DNA from: Chitinibacter bivalviorum
GTDB taxonomy: Bacteria > Pseudomonadota > Gammaproteobacteria > Burkholderiales > Chitinibacteraceae
Reading direction: 5' to 3'
NCBI RefSeq assembly: GCF_013403565.1
Contig: NZ_CP058627.1
Span: forward strand, 3,038,001 to 3,102,000
DNA: 64,000 bases
Shown here: piece by piece, positions 35,469 to 44,623 of the stretch
Position numbering within the stretch: the first letter of the stretch is position 1
How the letters are laid out: each line of letters starts with the position of its first letter
Notes under the pieces: generated by a model
What the model was told of the DNA's origin: nothing
The model's input: the letters and a program-made list of their open reading frames with translations, nothing else
Database searches by the model: none
Program-made: the position numbers and the translations under genes

Positions 35469-36476
35469 ATGAAACCATTGTCGTCACGCCATTGCGAAAT
35501 TGCCGCTTTGGGAATCAGTGCCGTTGTGCTGCTGGGTGTCGTCTTGCTGCATCTGGTGTCGGCACTATTGGCGGGCGTCGCGACGTTTTTGATTATCCAC
35601 GCCATCGCCAAACTTACCACGGGACGCATCCCGCATCATTGGGGCAAAATGGTAGCGGTGGCATTGATCGCGACTTTGGTCGTCGTGGCATTGGTGGTGG
35701 GGGTGTTGGGCTCGATCGCACTATTCAAATCTGAAGCTGGCTTTTTGGGCCTGATGCACAAAGTGGTCGAGATCATCGCCTCGGTGAGCCAGACCTTGCC
35801 GCCATGGCTCGGTAGTAATCTGCCAACCAATCCTGAGGATCTACAGCGCTTGGTGATTGCTTGGTTTCATTCGCATTCGCCCGAAGTTCAGCTGGCTGGT
35901 AAAAGCATAGGCTTGGCGTTTGCGCATACGCTGATCGGCATGATTATCGGCGCAATGCTGGCGTTTCATCAGGTCGATCAAAGCGTAGATCGCGCGCCTT
36001 TGGCCGCGGCACTGTATGAGCGCGTGCGCTGTTTTGTGGAGTCATTTCGCAAAGTGGTGTTTGCGCAAATCCGTATTTCAGCCATCAATACCGCCCTGAC
36101 GTCGATCTATTTGCTGCTGGTGCTGCCCGCCCTAGGGATGCCGTTGCCGTTTACCGATGTGATTATCGTCGCGACATTTTTGCTGGGTTTGCTCCCTGTG
36201 ATTGGTAATCTGCTGTCCAACACCATTATCGTGACGGTGAGTTTGTCCAAGTCGGCCGAGGTGGCGCTGGGCTCGCTGGCTTTTCTGGTCATTATTCATA
36301 AGCTCGAATATTTTCTGAATGCCCGCATCGTCGGCGGGCAGATCAAGGCCAAATCGTGGGAGCTGCTCTTGGCGATGCTGGTGATGGAGGCGATGTTTGG
36401 CCTGCCGGGCTTGGCCATTGCGCCCATTTATTACGCCTATCTCAAAGCGGAACTCAACGCGCGGGGCTTAATTTAA
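35469..36476 (+). CDS. AI-2E family transporter / permease
   Basis: A 335-residue membrane protein with about eight transmembrane helices and the central hydrophobic/helix region of the AI-2E (PerM/YdiK/TqsA) family (PLPFTDVIIVATFLLGLLPVIGNLLSNTIIV and FLVIIHKLEYFLNARIVGGQIKAKSWELLLAMLVMEAMFGLPGLAIAPIYYAYLK). The C-terminal part is best conserved. Members export autoinducer-2 or act in sodium/proton exchange; the substrate is unclear. ATG at 35469 preferred over a GTG at 35439. Confidence 0.85.
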   Translation: MKPLSSRHCEIAALGISAVVLLGVVLLHLVSALLAGVATFLIIHAIAKLTTGRIPHHWGKMVAVALIATLVVVALVVGVLGSIALFKSEAGFLGLMHKVVEIIASVSQTLPPWLGSNLPTNPEDLQRLVIAWFHSHSPEVQLAGKSIGLAFAHTLIGMIIGAMLAFHQVDQSVDRAPLAAALYERVRCFVESFRKVVFAQIRISAINTALTSIYLLLVLPALGMPLPFTDVIIVATFLLGLLPVIGNLLSNTIIVTVSLSKSAEVALGSLAFLVIIHKLEYFLNARIVGGQIKAKSWELLLAMLVMEAMFGLPGLAIAPIYYAYLKAELNARGLI

Positions 36477-36510
36477 GCGCCAGCGCTTGGCGGTGTATTT
36501 GGTTGAAACA

Positions 36511-36549
36511 AAAAAATGCGGCACTTGTTTTACAAGTACCGCATTTTTT
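36511..36549. terminator. Bidirectional-type terminator after the AI-2E gene
   Basis: A stem of 18 bp (36511-36528 with 36532-36549) with one mismatch, A6 on the left and T6 on the right, loop TTT. Confidence 0.92.
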
Positions 36550-36901
36550 CAGCCACTGGGCAAATGCCGTTTATTTGGCCTTTGGTGTTGATTGAAAGGG
36601 CTGCGCCGAATGGGCTACAGTATCGCCACTATCATCTACGACACCTTCTTGGCCTGAGCCATTGTTTTCTCTACTCACTGCCGCCGCCTCGGGGAAGATT
36701 TTCATCGGCCGGGTGCTCGCTAGCGAATGACTCATCAAATTTTATTAAGACCTTTGCTCGGTGGGTGAGGGCGAGATTGATCTCGCTTAAGTTCATTATT
36801 GACCCTGCTTTGCTGCAGTAGCGCTGCTTTCAGACTTAAAAACCGTTGAACGGTAGCCTGCGCCAACTGAGCACTCGCGCAGGCAAAATCCAGCGGCTGG
36901 C
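36550..36901. other. Intergenic stretch without a recognised gene
   Basis: About 350 bp between the terminator and the 3' end of the EAL gene. A GCCTGCG/CGCAGGC stem at 36856-36884 is the only structure noted; no T-run. Frames here have no family likeness. Confidence 0.45.
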
Positions 36902-38518
36902 TCAATTCGTTTTGTTTAGACCTGCAATAAACACGGCAATGGGTTGAGGTTTGCCATACCAATAACCTTGGCCAAATTGAACGCCCATCGCTTGCAGGCG
37001 TTGCGCCTGACTTTCGTTTTCTATCCCTTCCGCGATCACTTCGGCGCCCACTGCACCGGCGATGGCGACAATTTCGGGGATTAAACTAGAACGCAATGAA
37101 TCGTCTTCCATATCAAATACAAAGGAGCGGTCAATTTTCAAATAATCTGGCGATAGCCGCTTGACCGTACCGAGGTTGGAATACCCCGTACCAAAATCAT
37201 CCACCGAGATCAGATAGCCTTCCTGGCGCAGCTTTTGTACATCGGCAAACAGGTCTTCGCTCACGCCGTATTCGGTGACTTCAATATTGAGGCCAAAACG
37301 CGGGTCTTGGAGCGGCTGCAGCAAAGTGGATAAGCGTTGGTGCGTAATGTTTTCAGGAAAATAGTTTAACGCCACTTTAAACGGCTGCACGGTATTGGGC
37401 GGCAGGTATTGCTGTAGTTCGCTCATCGCCTTTTGGCTGACGGCGGAATCGAGCGCCCAAGTCAGGTTTTGCGCTTGAATTAGCGGAATGGCCTGGTCTG
37501 GAAAAATGATTTTGCCATTATCCTGTAGGCGCATTAAGACTTCACAGCCGCAAATTTGACCAGTACGAAGATCGATAATGGCTTGGTACATGCAGACGAT
37601 ATGCTCAGGCTGGCACAAGTCGCGAATTCTGAAACTGAGTAAATTGAATTGATCGAGTTTGAGTTTGACAAAAAAGCCGACCAAAATACCGATCAGTGCG
37701 GCCAAAGCCAGCACTGACATCGTGATGATGCGGTTGTTAAGCAGCATCCCCCAAAGTGACACATAATTTTGTACAAAATATCCCGTCATGGGCACATTGC
37801 TGCCGACGACCATCCTTTGCCGTGACCAATCCAGTGTTGACCACTGCTTTAACTGATTTTTATAACGCTGCTCGGGTTGGTAGGGTTTAACTAATTCAAT
37901 CGCAGAGAGGTTAGGTCTTGTCCATACCTGTGCAAACTGACCTCCTGCATCGGAGCGATCAAAGACCCAAATGGCATCAACACGGCTATCGTGCAGGATG
38001 TTACTTGATAGTTGATGATCAATTAATGCGGCAAAACGACCAATTACTACTAAATTCATTGCTTGTTTAGAGGTGCTTGACGCGGTTTGGACGGGGTATT
38101 CAAACCAACTTTTTTGTTCCGATAGCAGTAAATCTGGACGCGGTAAAGTGTGTGGTGCAGCTAAGAGCCCATCCGAAGTTAAGCAAATGAGTTGGTTTTG
38201 AGCATTAAGCATCCCAAAAGCTCTGACATAATGCTGCATTAACAATAGCTGCCGCATTATGGTCAATGTCTCTTGCGTACATACGTGCTCAATCTGAGCA
38301 TCAAGTTGTTTTAGTGATTGGCTTAACTCCTGATTAATGTGTGCTAAGCGTTGGCTTGCATCAGCTTGTGCATTTTTAATTTCAATCTTTGTAATGTGTA
38401 TTGAAATGATTGCGCTCACTAGCAATACCAGCAATGAACACCCTAGCCCAGCAATAGTGCTATTCAAATATGGGTGCTGAGCTAGTCCGCGATGTAATGA
38501 TCGGAAATCCATCATCAA
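36902..38518 (-). CDS. CSS-motif EAL-domain cyclic-di-GMP phosphodiesterase
   Basis: A 538-residue inner-membrane protein. Transmembrane segments at about 23-42 and 262-284 flank a periplasmic CSS-type sensor domain with two cysteines, C80 and C112, the latter in ICLTS at the CSS position. In related PdeC-like enzymes a disulfide there controls activity. The EAL domain keeps CEVLMRL, IEVTEY, VDDFGTGYSN, LKIDRSFV and AEGIEN, so hydrolysis of c-di-GMP is expected. Single gene. Confidence 0.9.
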   Translation of the reverse strand: MMMDFRSLHRGLAQHPYLNSTIAGLGCSLLVLLVSAIISIHITKIEIKNAQADASQRLAHINQELSQSLKQLDAQIEHVCTQETLTIMRQLLLMQHYVRAFGMLNAQNQLICLTSDGLLAAPHTLPRPDLLLSEQKSWFEYPVQTASSTSKQAMNLVVIGRFAALIDHQLSSNILHDSRVDAIWVFDRSDAGGQFAQVWTRPNLSAIELVKPYQPEQRYKNQLKQWSTLDWSRQRMVVGSNVPMTGYFVQNYVSLWGMLLNNRIITMSVLALAALIGILVGFFVKLKLDQFNLLSFRIRDLCQPEHIVCMYQAIIDLRTGQICGCEVLMRLQDNGKIIFPDQAIPLIQAQNLTWALDSAVSQKAMSELQQYLPPNTVQPFKVALNYFPENITHQRLSTLLQPLQDPRFGLNIEVTEYGVSEDLFADVQKLRQEGYLISVDDFGTGYSNLGTVKRLSPDYLKIDRSFVFDMEDDSLRSSLIPEIVAIAGAVGAEVIAEGIENESQAQRLQAMGVQFGQGYWYGKPQPIAVFIAGLNKTN

Positions 38519-38669
38519 TACCAGAGAGATTGAATTAGCTAATCATACATTGGGTGTAATGATAATACTTGCTGATTCTATGCTTGGTTGTGCTAGTGGC
38601 GTCAGTTTGATGCTGCGATGGTTTGCTGGTGTGAAGTGACTGTTGCGGACGAAAGCATTGCTGATGGGG

Positions 38670-38712
38670 AGCCGCGTGGAGCACAACCTGATCAGGAAGG
38701 CTCCACGCGGCT
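38670..38712. repeat. Hairpin with nested palindrome downstream of curA
   Basis: A 13-bp perfect stem (AGCCGCGTGGAGC / GCTCCACGCGGCT) whose 17-base loop contains the palindrome CCTGATCAGG (38687-38696). No T-run, so not a typical terminator; lies 30 bp downstream of the curA stop (- strand). Confidence 0.8.
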
Positions 38713-38742
38713 GATCTACACCCTATCGCCTGAGCTAGAACA

Positions 38743-39768
38743 TTAAGCGGCGACGCGAACGACGAGCTTGCCGAAGTTTTCGCCTTGCAGCAGGCCGATA
38801 AAGGCTTGCGGGGCGTTTTCCAGCCCTGCAACGATGTCTTCGCGGAATTTGATTTTACCCTGCGATAGCCAGATGCTCATCGCGCTGAAAAACTCGGGGT
38901 AGCGGTGGCCGTAATCGTCAAAAATAATAAAGCCCTGCATTTTGATGCGTTTTTTCAGCAAGGTGCCCATCAGCAAGCCAAGGCGATCGGGGCCGGCAGG
39001 CAGGTCGGTGGCGTTATAGCTGGCGATCAGGCCGCACACGGGGACGCGTGCGCCCACGTTCAGCAATGGCAATACCGCATCAAATACCGCGCCGCCGACG
39101 TTTTCAAAATACACGTCGATGCCCGCTGGGCAAGCGGCTGCCAATTGAGTTGCAAAGTCGGCATCTCGGCGGTCGATGCAGGCGTCAAAACCCAACTCTT
39201 CAACAACATAACGACATTTATCTTCGCCACCGGCAATGCCAACCACACGGCAGCCATGCAGTTTGGCGATCTGCCCCACGATTGAGCCGACTGCGCCGCT
39301 GGCGGCGGCAACGACCACGGTGTCGCCGGCTTTAGGCTGACCAATGTCGAGCAAACCCATATACGCAGTAAAGCCGGGCATTCCTAACACACCGAGCGCC
39401 ATCGACGGCTGTGGCATATCGGCGGCGAGTTTATTCAAGCCTGTACCATCAGACAGTGTGTAGTCTTGCCAGCCGCTGTAGCTGAGCACCAAGTCGCCCG
39501 CTTGATAATCAGGGTGTTGCGAGCTTTCAACGCGGGCAATGGTGCCGCCGACCATGGGTGTGCCCAAGGCAACGGGTGGTGCATAGGAGGGGGCATCGCT
39601 CATACGGCCACGCATATACGGGTCTAGCGACAGATACGTCGTGCGTAGTAACACTTTCCCTGCGGCAGGCGTAGGAATGGGCGAATTTACTAACTCGAAA
39701 TTATCTGCTGTCGGTGCGCCGATTGGGCGTGATTTGAGCAAGATTTGGCGGTTGGTCGTGGTGGACAT
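38743..39768 (-). CDS. curA: NADPH-dependent zinc-free medium-chain reductase (CurA/leukotriene B4 dehydrogenase type)
   Basis: A 341-residue MDR-superfamily enzyme of the double-bond reductase group. N-terminal YLSLDPYMRGRM, the cofactor-binding stretch AASGAVGSIVGQIAKLHGCRVVGIAG (AxxGxxG), and IDVYFENVGG are signature segments. It has no zinc-binding cysteines. Reduces alpha,beta-unsaturated ketones or aldehydes with NADPH. It lies downstream of yqhD in the same direction, with a 49-bp palindrome in the 102-bp gap, and likely belongs to a reactive-electrophile response with the NemR-like regulator. Confidence 0.9.
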   Translation of the reverse strand: MSTTTNRQILLKSRPIGAPTADNFELVNSPIPTPAAGKVLLRTTYLSLDPYMRGRMSDAPSYAPPVALGTPMVGGTIARVESSQHPDYQAGDLVLSYSGWQDYTLSDGTGLNKLAADMPQPSMALGVLGMPGFTAYMGLLDIGQPKAGDTVVVAAASGAVGSIVGQIAKLHGCRVVGIAGGEDKCRYVVEELGFDACIDRRDADFATQLAAACPAGIDVYFENVGGAVFDAVLPLLNVGARVPVCGLIASYNATDLPAGPDRLGLLMGTLLKKRIKMQGFIIFDDYGHRYPEFFSAMSIWLSQGKIKFREDIVAGLENAPQAFIGLLQGENFGKLVVRVAA

Positions 39769-39809
39769 GAAGACCTCGGGTGTCGGGGTGGCTGAATAGC
39801 TATTTTCAT

Positions 39810-39858
39810 GGGTATATGGCTAAAGATATTATTGGTAAATATCTACAGCCATATACCT
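39810..39858. repeat. 49-bp palindromic intergenic element, copy 7
   Basis: The best palindrome of the set: the outer 11 bases GGTATATGGCT pair with AGCCATATACC, and AAGATATT/AAATATCT continues inward. Lies 12 bp after the yqhD stop and 41 bp upstream of curA, both on the - strand. Confidence 0.9.
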
Positions 39859-39870
39859 TATTGATGGCGC

Positions 39871-41028
39871 TTAAAGCGCAGCAGTCAGGATTTGACGGCT
39901 GACGTTCAGATCAACATCTTGGCCTTCACCCAATTGGGTCATGCCGTGTTTTTCCAATTGATTCACCACGGCATCCACTGCTTCTGTGGCCAAGTCGTAA
40001 TCGCTTAAACGCGTTTGAATCCCCATCGCTTCAAAGAACGCTGCGGTTTTCGCAATCGCCGCATCAATGCGTGCATCGTCTGTGCCTTCGGTGATGTTCC
40101 AAACTCGCTCGGCGTATTGCAGCAATTTGGCGCGTTTACCTTCACGGCGCACATTCAGGCTGGCGGGCAAGACAATCGCCAAAGTGCGCGCGTGGTCGAT
40201 GTCGTACAGCGCCGTCAGCTCGTGACCGAGCATATGCGTAGACCAATCTTGCGGTACGCCCGCGCCGATTAAGCCGTTCAACGCTTGCGTGGCAACCCAC
40301 ATCAGATTGGCGCGCAAATCGTAGTCGTTTGGGTTTGCCAAAACTTTGGGGCCGATTTCGATCAGCGACAATAGCAAGCCTTCGGCAAAGCGATCTTGCA
40401 CCATGCCATTGGCCGGATATGTCAGGTATTGCTCGATGGTGTGAACATAGGCATCCACGACGCCATTGGCGATCTGGCGCGTTGGCAATGTGAGGGTTTT
40501 GGTCGGGTCGAGAATCGAGAATTGTGGGAAAACATGCGCGCTCATAAAGGCCAACTTGCTGTGAGTTGCCTTGCGGGTAATCACCGAGCCTTCATTCATT
40601 TCCGAGCCTGTCGCTGGCAGTGTTAATACAGTACCGAATGGCATGGCGGCTTTCACATTGCGTCCATGGGTGATGAGAATATCCCATGGCTCGCCGTCAA
40701 ATGGTACGGCAGCAGCGACAAATTTAGTCCCATCAATCACCGAGCCGCCACCTACTGCGAGCAGGTAGTCGAGTTTTTCCTTGCGGATGAGTTCAACGGC
40801 ACCCATGAGAGTTTCGTAGCTCGGGTTCGGCTCGATACCGTTAAATTCATGTACTTCACGCGCGCCCAGCGCCGCGCGCACTTCGGCCAATGTGCCGTTT
40901 TTACGCGCACTTTCGCCACCGAGCAAAATCAGCACGCGCGCATCGGCGGGAACCAGCTGATCGAGTTTGGCGATGGTGTCGGTACCGAAAACGATTTTAG
41001 TCGGGTTATAAAATTCAAAATTGAACAT
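39871..41028 (-). CDS. yqhD: NADPH-dependent iron-containing alcohol/aldehyde reductase
   Basis: A 385-residue group III alcohol dehydrogenase. GGGSVIDGTKF (near 93-103) binds NADPH and LPATGSEMNEGSVIT is the family signature. Metal-binding residues are expected in the D-x3-H, H-x3-H and H-x13-H pattern (VVDAYVHTIEQYLT, STHMLGHELTALYDIDHARTLA). YqhD removes short-chain aldehydes, including lipid-peroxidation products. A NemR-type operator lies upstream at 41045-41059. Confidence 0.93.
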   Translation of the reverse strand: MFNFEFYNPTKIVFGTDTIAKLDQLVPADARVLILLGGESARKNGTLAEVRAALGAREVHEFNGIEPNPSYETLMGAVELIRKEKLDYLLAVGGGSVIDGTKFVAAAVPFDGEPWDILITHGRNVKAAMPFGTVLTLPATGSEMNEGSVITRKATHSKLAFMSAHVFPQFSILDPTKTLTLPTRQIANGVVDAYVHTIEQYLTYPANGMVQDRFAEGLLLSLIEIGPKVLANPNDYDLRANLMWVATQALNGLIGAGVPQDWSTHMLGHELTALYDIDHARTLAIVLPASLNVRREGKRAKLLQYAERVWNITEGTDDARIDAAIAKTAAFFEAMGIQTRLSDYDLATEAVDAVVNQLEKHGMTQLGEGQDVDLNVSRQILTAAL

Positions 41029-41044
41029 ACTGTATTTCCTTTAT

Positions 41045-41059
41045 TAGACCAGTCGGCTA
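41045..41059 (-). promoter_or_regulatory. NemR-like operator upstream of yqhD
   Basis: TAGACCAGTCGGCTA, the first 11 bases identical to the operator at 41735-41751 in front of the regulator gene; 16 bp upstream of the yqhD start codon. Confidence 0.75.
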
Positions 41060-41117
41060 GTAGGTGAGTAAAAAATAGATCGCTTGCATAAAGCGATCTT
41101 GTTTTGAGGCTAAAAAA

Positions 41118-41723
41118 TTACTGCGTGTTTAACTGCAAAATCGCCAGCGTGCTTTGCATCGCGCAGCTTAAAGAACTATTGTCGCGTCTCACTTTCGCTA
41201 GCAAGGTGGCGCCCAGCCACATTTGGTACAGCGTCTCGGCGGCATGCTCGGCATCGAGCGTGGCCTCGAGCGAGCCATCAGCAATACCCTCGCTAATGCA
41301 TTGCGCCAGACGCGCGATCAATTGATTGGTACCACGGCGCAGGCTTTCCCGCATCGCTTCGGATAAATCGGAAACTTCACCCGCCAGTTTCACCGTGAGG
41401 CATTTTTCTTCGCAGCAATCACCGGCTTGGGTTTCCAGCCAGCGCGTCCAGTATGCGACCATCCGTTCGGCCGCACTGTGCGTATTGGGGGCGAGCATCA
41501 ATTCAAGGCGACCAAAATAGTCGTCAAAGTAAGAGTCGAGCAGCGCCGCGCCAAAGGCATCTTTGGATTTGAAATAATGGTAAAACGAGCCTTTGGGCAC
41601 ATTGGCGGCGGTCAAAATCTCGTTCAAACCCACGGCAGAAAAACCTTTGCCGAGGATGATGGGTTTGGCCACGTCCAGAATGTGCTGGCGCATCGAGTGG
41701 GTATCGCTAGTCATGGGCTGCAC
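41118..41723 (-). CDS. TetR-family repressor, NemR-like electrophile sensor
   Basis: A 201-residue TetR regulator. The helix-turn-helix (residues about 14-58, ILGKGFSAVGLNEILTAANVPKGSFYHYFKSKDAFG) and the segment CLTVKLAGEVSDLSEAMR closely resemble E. coli NemR. C108 aligns with the redox/electrophile-sensing Cys106 of NemR; C103 and C104 are extra. A palindromic operator lies just upstream and a near-identical half-match precedes yqhD, so this protein probably represses itself and the aldehyde-reductase genes. Confidence 0.87.
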   Translation of the reverse strand: MQPMTSDTHSMRQHILDVAKPIILGKGFSAVGLNEILTAANVPKGSFYHYFKSKDAFGAALLDSYFDDYFGRLELMLAPNTHSAAERMVAYWTRWLETQAGDCCEEKCLTVKLAGEVSDLSEAMRESLRRGTNQLIARLAQCISEGIADGSLEATLDAEHAAETLYQMWLGATLLAKVRRDNSSLSCAMQSTLAILQLNTQ

Positions 41724-41734
41724 TATAACTGCAA

Positions 41735-41751
41735 CTAGACCAGTCGTCTAG
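41735..41751. promoter_or_regulatory. NemR-like palindromic operator of the TetR gene
   Basis: CTAGACCAGTCGTCTAG: inverted arms CTAGAC and GTCTAG around 5 bases, 12 bp upstream of the regulator start. It shares TAGACCAGTCG with the site upstream of yqhD. Confidence 0.8.
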
Positions 41752-41766
41752 TGTATTTGTACCTAT

Positions 41767-43158
41767 CTACACCGTGCTGGGTATAATTTGACGCTGTTGC
41801 CCGTTTTCGGTGGCTTGGGCGCTGGCCAATTCGCGCTCCAAGATGGTTTCAAGCGCTTTAAAACAAGTTTCATCAATGGCATTACCCACCATGCCCCGCA
41901 TGATTTCCAGTGTGCGTTCGGGCGAATTGGCGGCGTGGTAAGGGCGTTCGGCGCTGATGGCATCGAAAATATCGGCCACGGTGATAATGCGTGTTTCCAG
42001 CCGGATGTCATTGGCGCTCAGCCCTCGGGGATAGCCACGACCATCCAGCCGTTCATGGTGCGCTCCAGCGACAAAGGCCAAATCAGCAAATTGCGCGATT
42101 TTGCCCAAAATTTCCTCGCTTAAACGCGCGTGCTGTTGCACGGCACGAAACTCTTCGTCGCTGAGTTTGCCAGGTTTTTCCAAAATGCTGCTACTGACGC
42201 CGAGTTTACCGACATCATGCAAAAGCGCCGCCCGTTTGATCCAATTGCATTGCTGCGGGCTCAGCTTGAGTTCGTGGGCGATTAAGTCGGCATAAAACCC
42301 GACGCGTTCGCTGTGACCGGCGGTGAATGGACTTTTGGCATCCACCACCTGACCAAACGCCGATGCAATTTCATCCATATATTGATCATCAAGCGGTACA
42401 GTAAATTGGGCGGGTTCTAATTTGAGCACGGCCTGTGCAATATTTGGATCGGTCAGCCCCTGCCAAAAGGCAGCATCGCTTGCAACGACTTCAAAAGCGG
42501 CGACCAACTGAGGATCAAACCATGACTCAGAGCGAAGTCGAATTTCAGCCAGCGCAGCCTCTTGCCCATGCGAGAAATGAAAGACATCGATAATCTGCGC
42601 GAGCAAAGCGATGCGGGCATTGAGTGGAATATTTTCGCCACGAAGACCCTCTGGTCGTCCGCCACCATTCCAATGTTCGTCAAGCGAATGAACGCCCAGC
42701 ACCACCGATTCAGGAAAACGCAATTGCCGTGCTATTTTTGCGCCGCGATCACAGCGAGTCTGAATTAACTCTTGAGCTATGGCATCGCCGTTACGCATGA
42801 TATTGAGAATGGATGTCAGGCGTTTACTCCAGCTTTCATTTTTGCCTGTGTGCTCAAAAACAAAGCCAAGTACCTGCGATAGATTCGAGCCGACCAATTT
42901 GAAGTCGCGCTTGAAGCTTTGGTCATCGGTGAGATAAAGCTCACAGATTCGGGCCGCATTGCTGCTGCAGCCCAAGTCTTTGAGTAAGAGGGTGTAATAC
43001 AAGCCCCAAATGGCTTGCTCACTGAGGCCGATTTGTCGCCCGATATGCACGCCAATCCAGCAGCAGCGTACACAATGCCCTTCTGGTTGGCCTTCGGTCA
43101 TATCCAAGGCGTAAGACAAAGAGCCTAATAATTCTGCCAGCTTTAAGGTTTCGCTCAT
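41767..43158 (-). CDS. Tandem-HD, HD-GYP cyclic-di-GMP phosphodiesterase
   Basis: About 463 residues, same design as the protein at 16010-17353: an HD-like N-terminal half and a C-terminal HD-GYP domain with LLHDVGKLGV, HHERLDGRGYP and VADIFDAISAERPYH. All catalytic motifs are kept. No membrane or sensor domain is seen. ATG at 43158 (MSETLKLAEL) is chosen; an upstream in-frame start at 43197 gives an odd extension. Divergent from pilU, and c-di-GMP commonly governs type IV pili, so a functional link is possible. Confidence 0.88.
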   Translation of the reverse strand: MSETLKLAELLGSLSYALDMTEGQPEGHCVRCCWIGVHIGRQIGLSEQAIWGLYYTLLLKDLGCSSNAARICELYLTDDQSFKRDFKLVGSNLSQVLGFVFEHTGKNESWSKRLTSILNIMRNGDAIAQELIQTRCDRGAKIARQLRFPESVVLGVHSLDEHWNGGGRPEGLRGENIPLNARIALLAQIIDVFHFSHGQEAALAEIRLRSESWFDPQLVAAFEVVASDAAFWQGLTDPNIAQAVLKLEPAQFTVPLDDQYMDEIASAFGQVVDAKSPFTAGHSERVGFYADLIAHELKLSPQQCNWIKRAALLHDVGKLGVSSSILEKPGKLSDEEFRAVQQHARLSEEILGKIAQFADLAFVAGAHHERLDGRGYPRGLSANDIRLETRIITVADIFDAISAERPYHAANSPERTLEIMRGMVGNAIDETCFKALETILERELASAQATENGQQRQIIPSTV

Positions 43159-43293
43159 AATCGATTCGCGATATAAGGGATAACTTAGCATAGACAAAAA
43201 TCGCGTCGCGAGAATACGCGAATGAGGTGATGCCGATTTTACTGGCTCTTGAGAGCAAGTCAGGCTATATCCTGTTCATAAAGGAGAGCTGCA

Positions 43294-44487
43294 ATGACCC
43301 CAGAACAAGCACAAAAAACGATGCACGACTTGCTGCGCATGATGATTCAACATAAAGCATCCGATTTATTTATCGCCGATGATTTTCCGCCTGCGATGAA
43401 AATCAACGGCAAAATGACCCCCGTTGGTCAGCAAAAGCTCAATGCCGTCGCTACCCGGGCCTTGGCCTACGCAATTATGCGACCCGATCAGAAAACCGAA
43501 TTTGAGGAAGAATTCGAATGTAATTTTGCGATTAGCCCCGAGGGGATAGGGCGTTTTCGCGTGAATGTATTTATGCAGCAAGAAAAAGTCGGCATGGTGC
43601 TGCGAACGATCACCAGCAAGATCCCCAATTTTGATGAAATGGGACTGCCCAAAGTTTTAAAAGAAGTGATGATGAGTAAGCGCGGCCTAGTGCTGCTCGT
43701 CGGAGGGACGGGCTCGGGCAAATCGACGACGATGGCGGCGATGATTGATTACCGCAATGAACACAGCCACGGTCATATCATCACGATTGAAGACCCTGTT
43801 GAATATCTGCACAAGAACAAAAATTGTTTGGTGACGCACCGTGAAGTCGGGCGCGATACCAAGGGCTGGTTTAATGCGCTGAAAAACACACTGCGTCAGG
43901 CTCCTGATGTCATTTTGATCGGCGAAATTCGCGACCGCGAAACGATGGAATACGCGATGAATTTTGCTGAAACGGGGCATTTGTGCATGGGTACGCTGCA
44001 CGCCAATAGCTCAAATCAAGCCTTAGAGCGCATTGTGAATTTCTTTCCCGAAGAGCGTCACCCACAGTTGTATATGGACTTGTCGCTCAATATGCGCGGC
44101 ATTATCTCGCAGCGCTTGGTACCCACGCCGGATGGCAAAGGGCGCTGTGCGGCGATTGAGATTTTGCTCAATACGCCTTTGGTCGCCGATATGATTTTCA
44201 AAGGCGACGTAGGGGGAGTGAAAACCGCGATGCAAAAATCGCGTGAGCTGGGCATGCAGACTTTTGATATGGCGCTGTTTGATTTGTATGAAGCGGGCAA
44301 AATCAGTATGGAAGAGGCGCTGAAAAATGCCGATTCGCTCAATGAGCTGCGCCTGAATATCAAACTCAATAGCCAACATCATCGCAAGGAAGAACACAGC
44401 AGCGGCTTGGATCATTTGTCGCTGGAAGTGCATGAGGAGCCAGTCGTCGAGATGGTAGAGGATGCGGCGGAGAACTCTGCGGGCTAA
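43294..44487 (+). CDS. pilU: Type IV pilus retraction ATPase PilU
   Basis: A 397-residue PilT/PilU-family hexameric ATPase. Walker A GGTGSGKST at residues 137-145, the Asp box IIITIEDPVEY-like HIITIEDPVEYLH, Walker B LIGEIRD and the His box TGHLCMGTLHANSS. Residues after about 355 form a charged tail. PilU supports PilT in pulling back pili during twitching and DNA uptake. PilT is not in the window. A strong palindromic terminator follows at 44573-44606. Confidence 0.94.
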   Translation: MTPEQAQKTMHDLLRMMIQHKASDLFIADDFPPAMKINGKMTPVGQQKLNAVATRALAYAIMRPDQKTEFEEEFECNFAISPEGIGRFRVNVFMQQEKVGMVLRTITSKIPNFDEMGLPKVLKEVMMSKRGLVLLVGGTGSGKSTTMAAMIDYRNEHSHGHIITIEDPVEYLHKNKNCLVTHREVGRDTKGWFNALKNTLRQAPDVILIGEIRDRETMEYAMNFAETGHLCMGTLHANSSNQALERIVNFFPEERHPQLYMDLSLNMRGIISQRLVPTPDGKGRCAAIEILLNTPLVADMIFKGDVGGVKTAMQKSRELGMQTFDMALFDLYEAGKISMEEALKNADSLNELRLNIKLNSQHHRKEEHSSGLDHLSLEVHEEPVVEMVEDAAENSAG

Positions 44488-44572
44488 TCCGCATCATTAG
44501 ATGAGCGTCAAATAGAGAGTTTGAATCAGCCTTGTGATGCCAGCCGTTTCCCTTGGTATACGTGAGCGAATG

Positions 44573-44606
44573 AAAAAAAGGTGTATGGATCCATACACCT
44601 TTTTTT
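44573..44606. terminator. Bidirectional terminator between pilU and ppk2
   Basis: A 34-bp perfect palindrome: A7, GGTGTATGGATCCATACACC, T7. Serves the convergent pilU and ppk2 genes. Confidence 0.95.
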
Positions 44607-44623
44607 AACGCGTCGCTGATTAA

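Noticed and set aside
36493..36541. GTGTATT/AGTACCG at 49-bp spacing
   Set aside because: Both arms degenerate, and the right half overlaps an intrinsic terminator.
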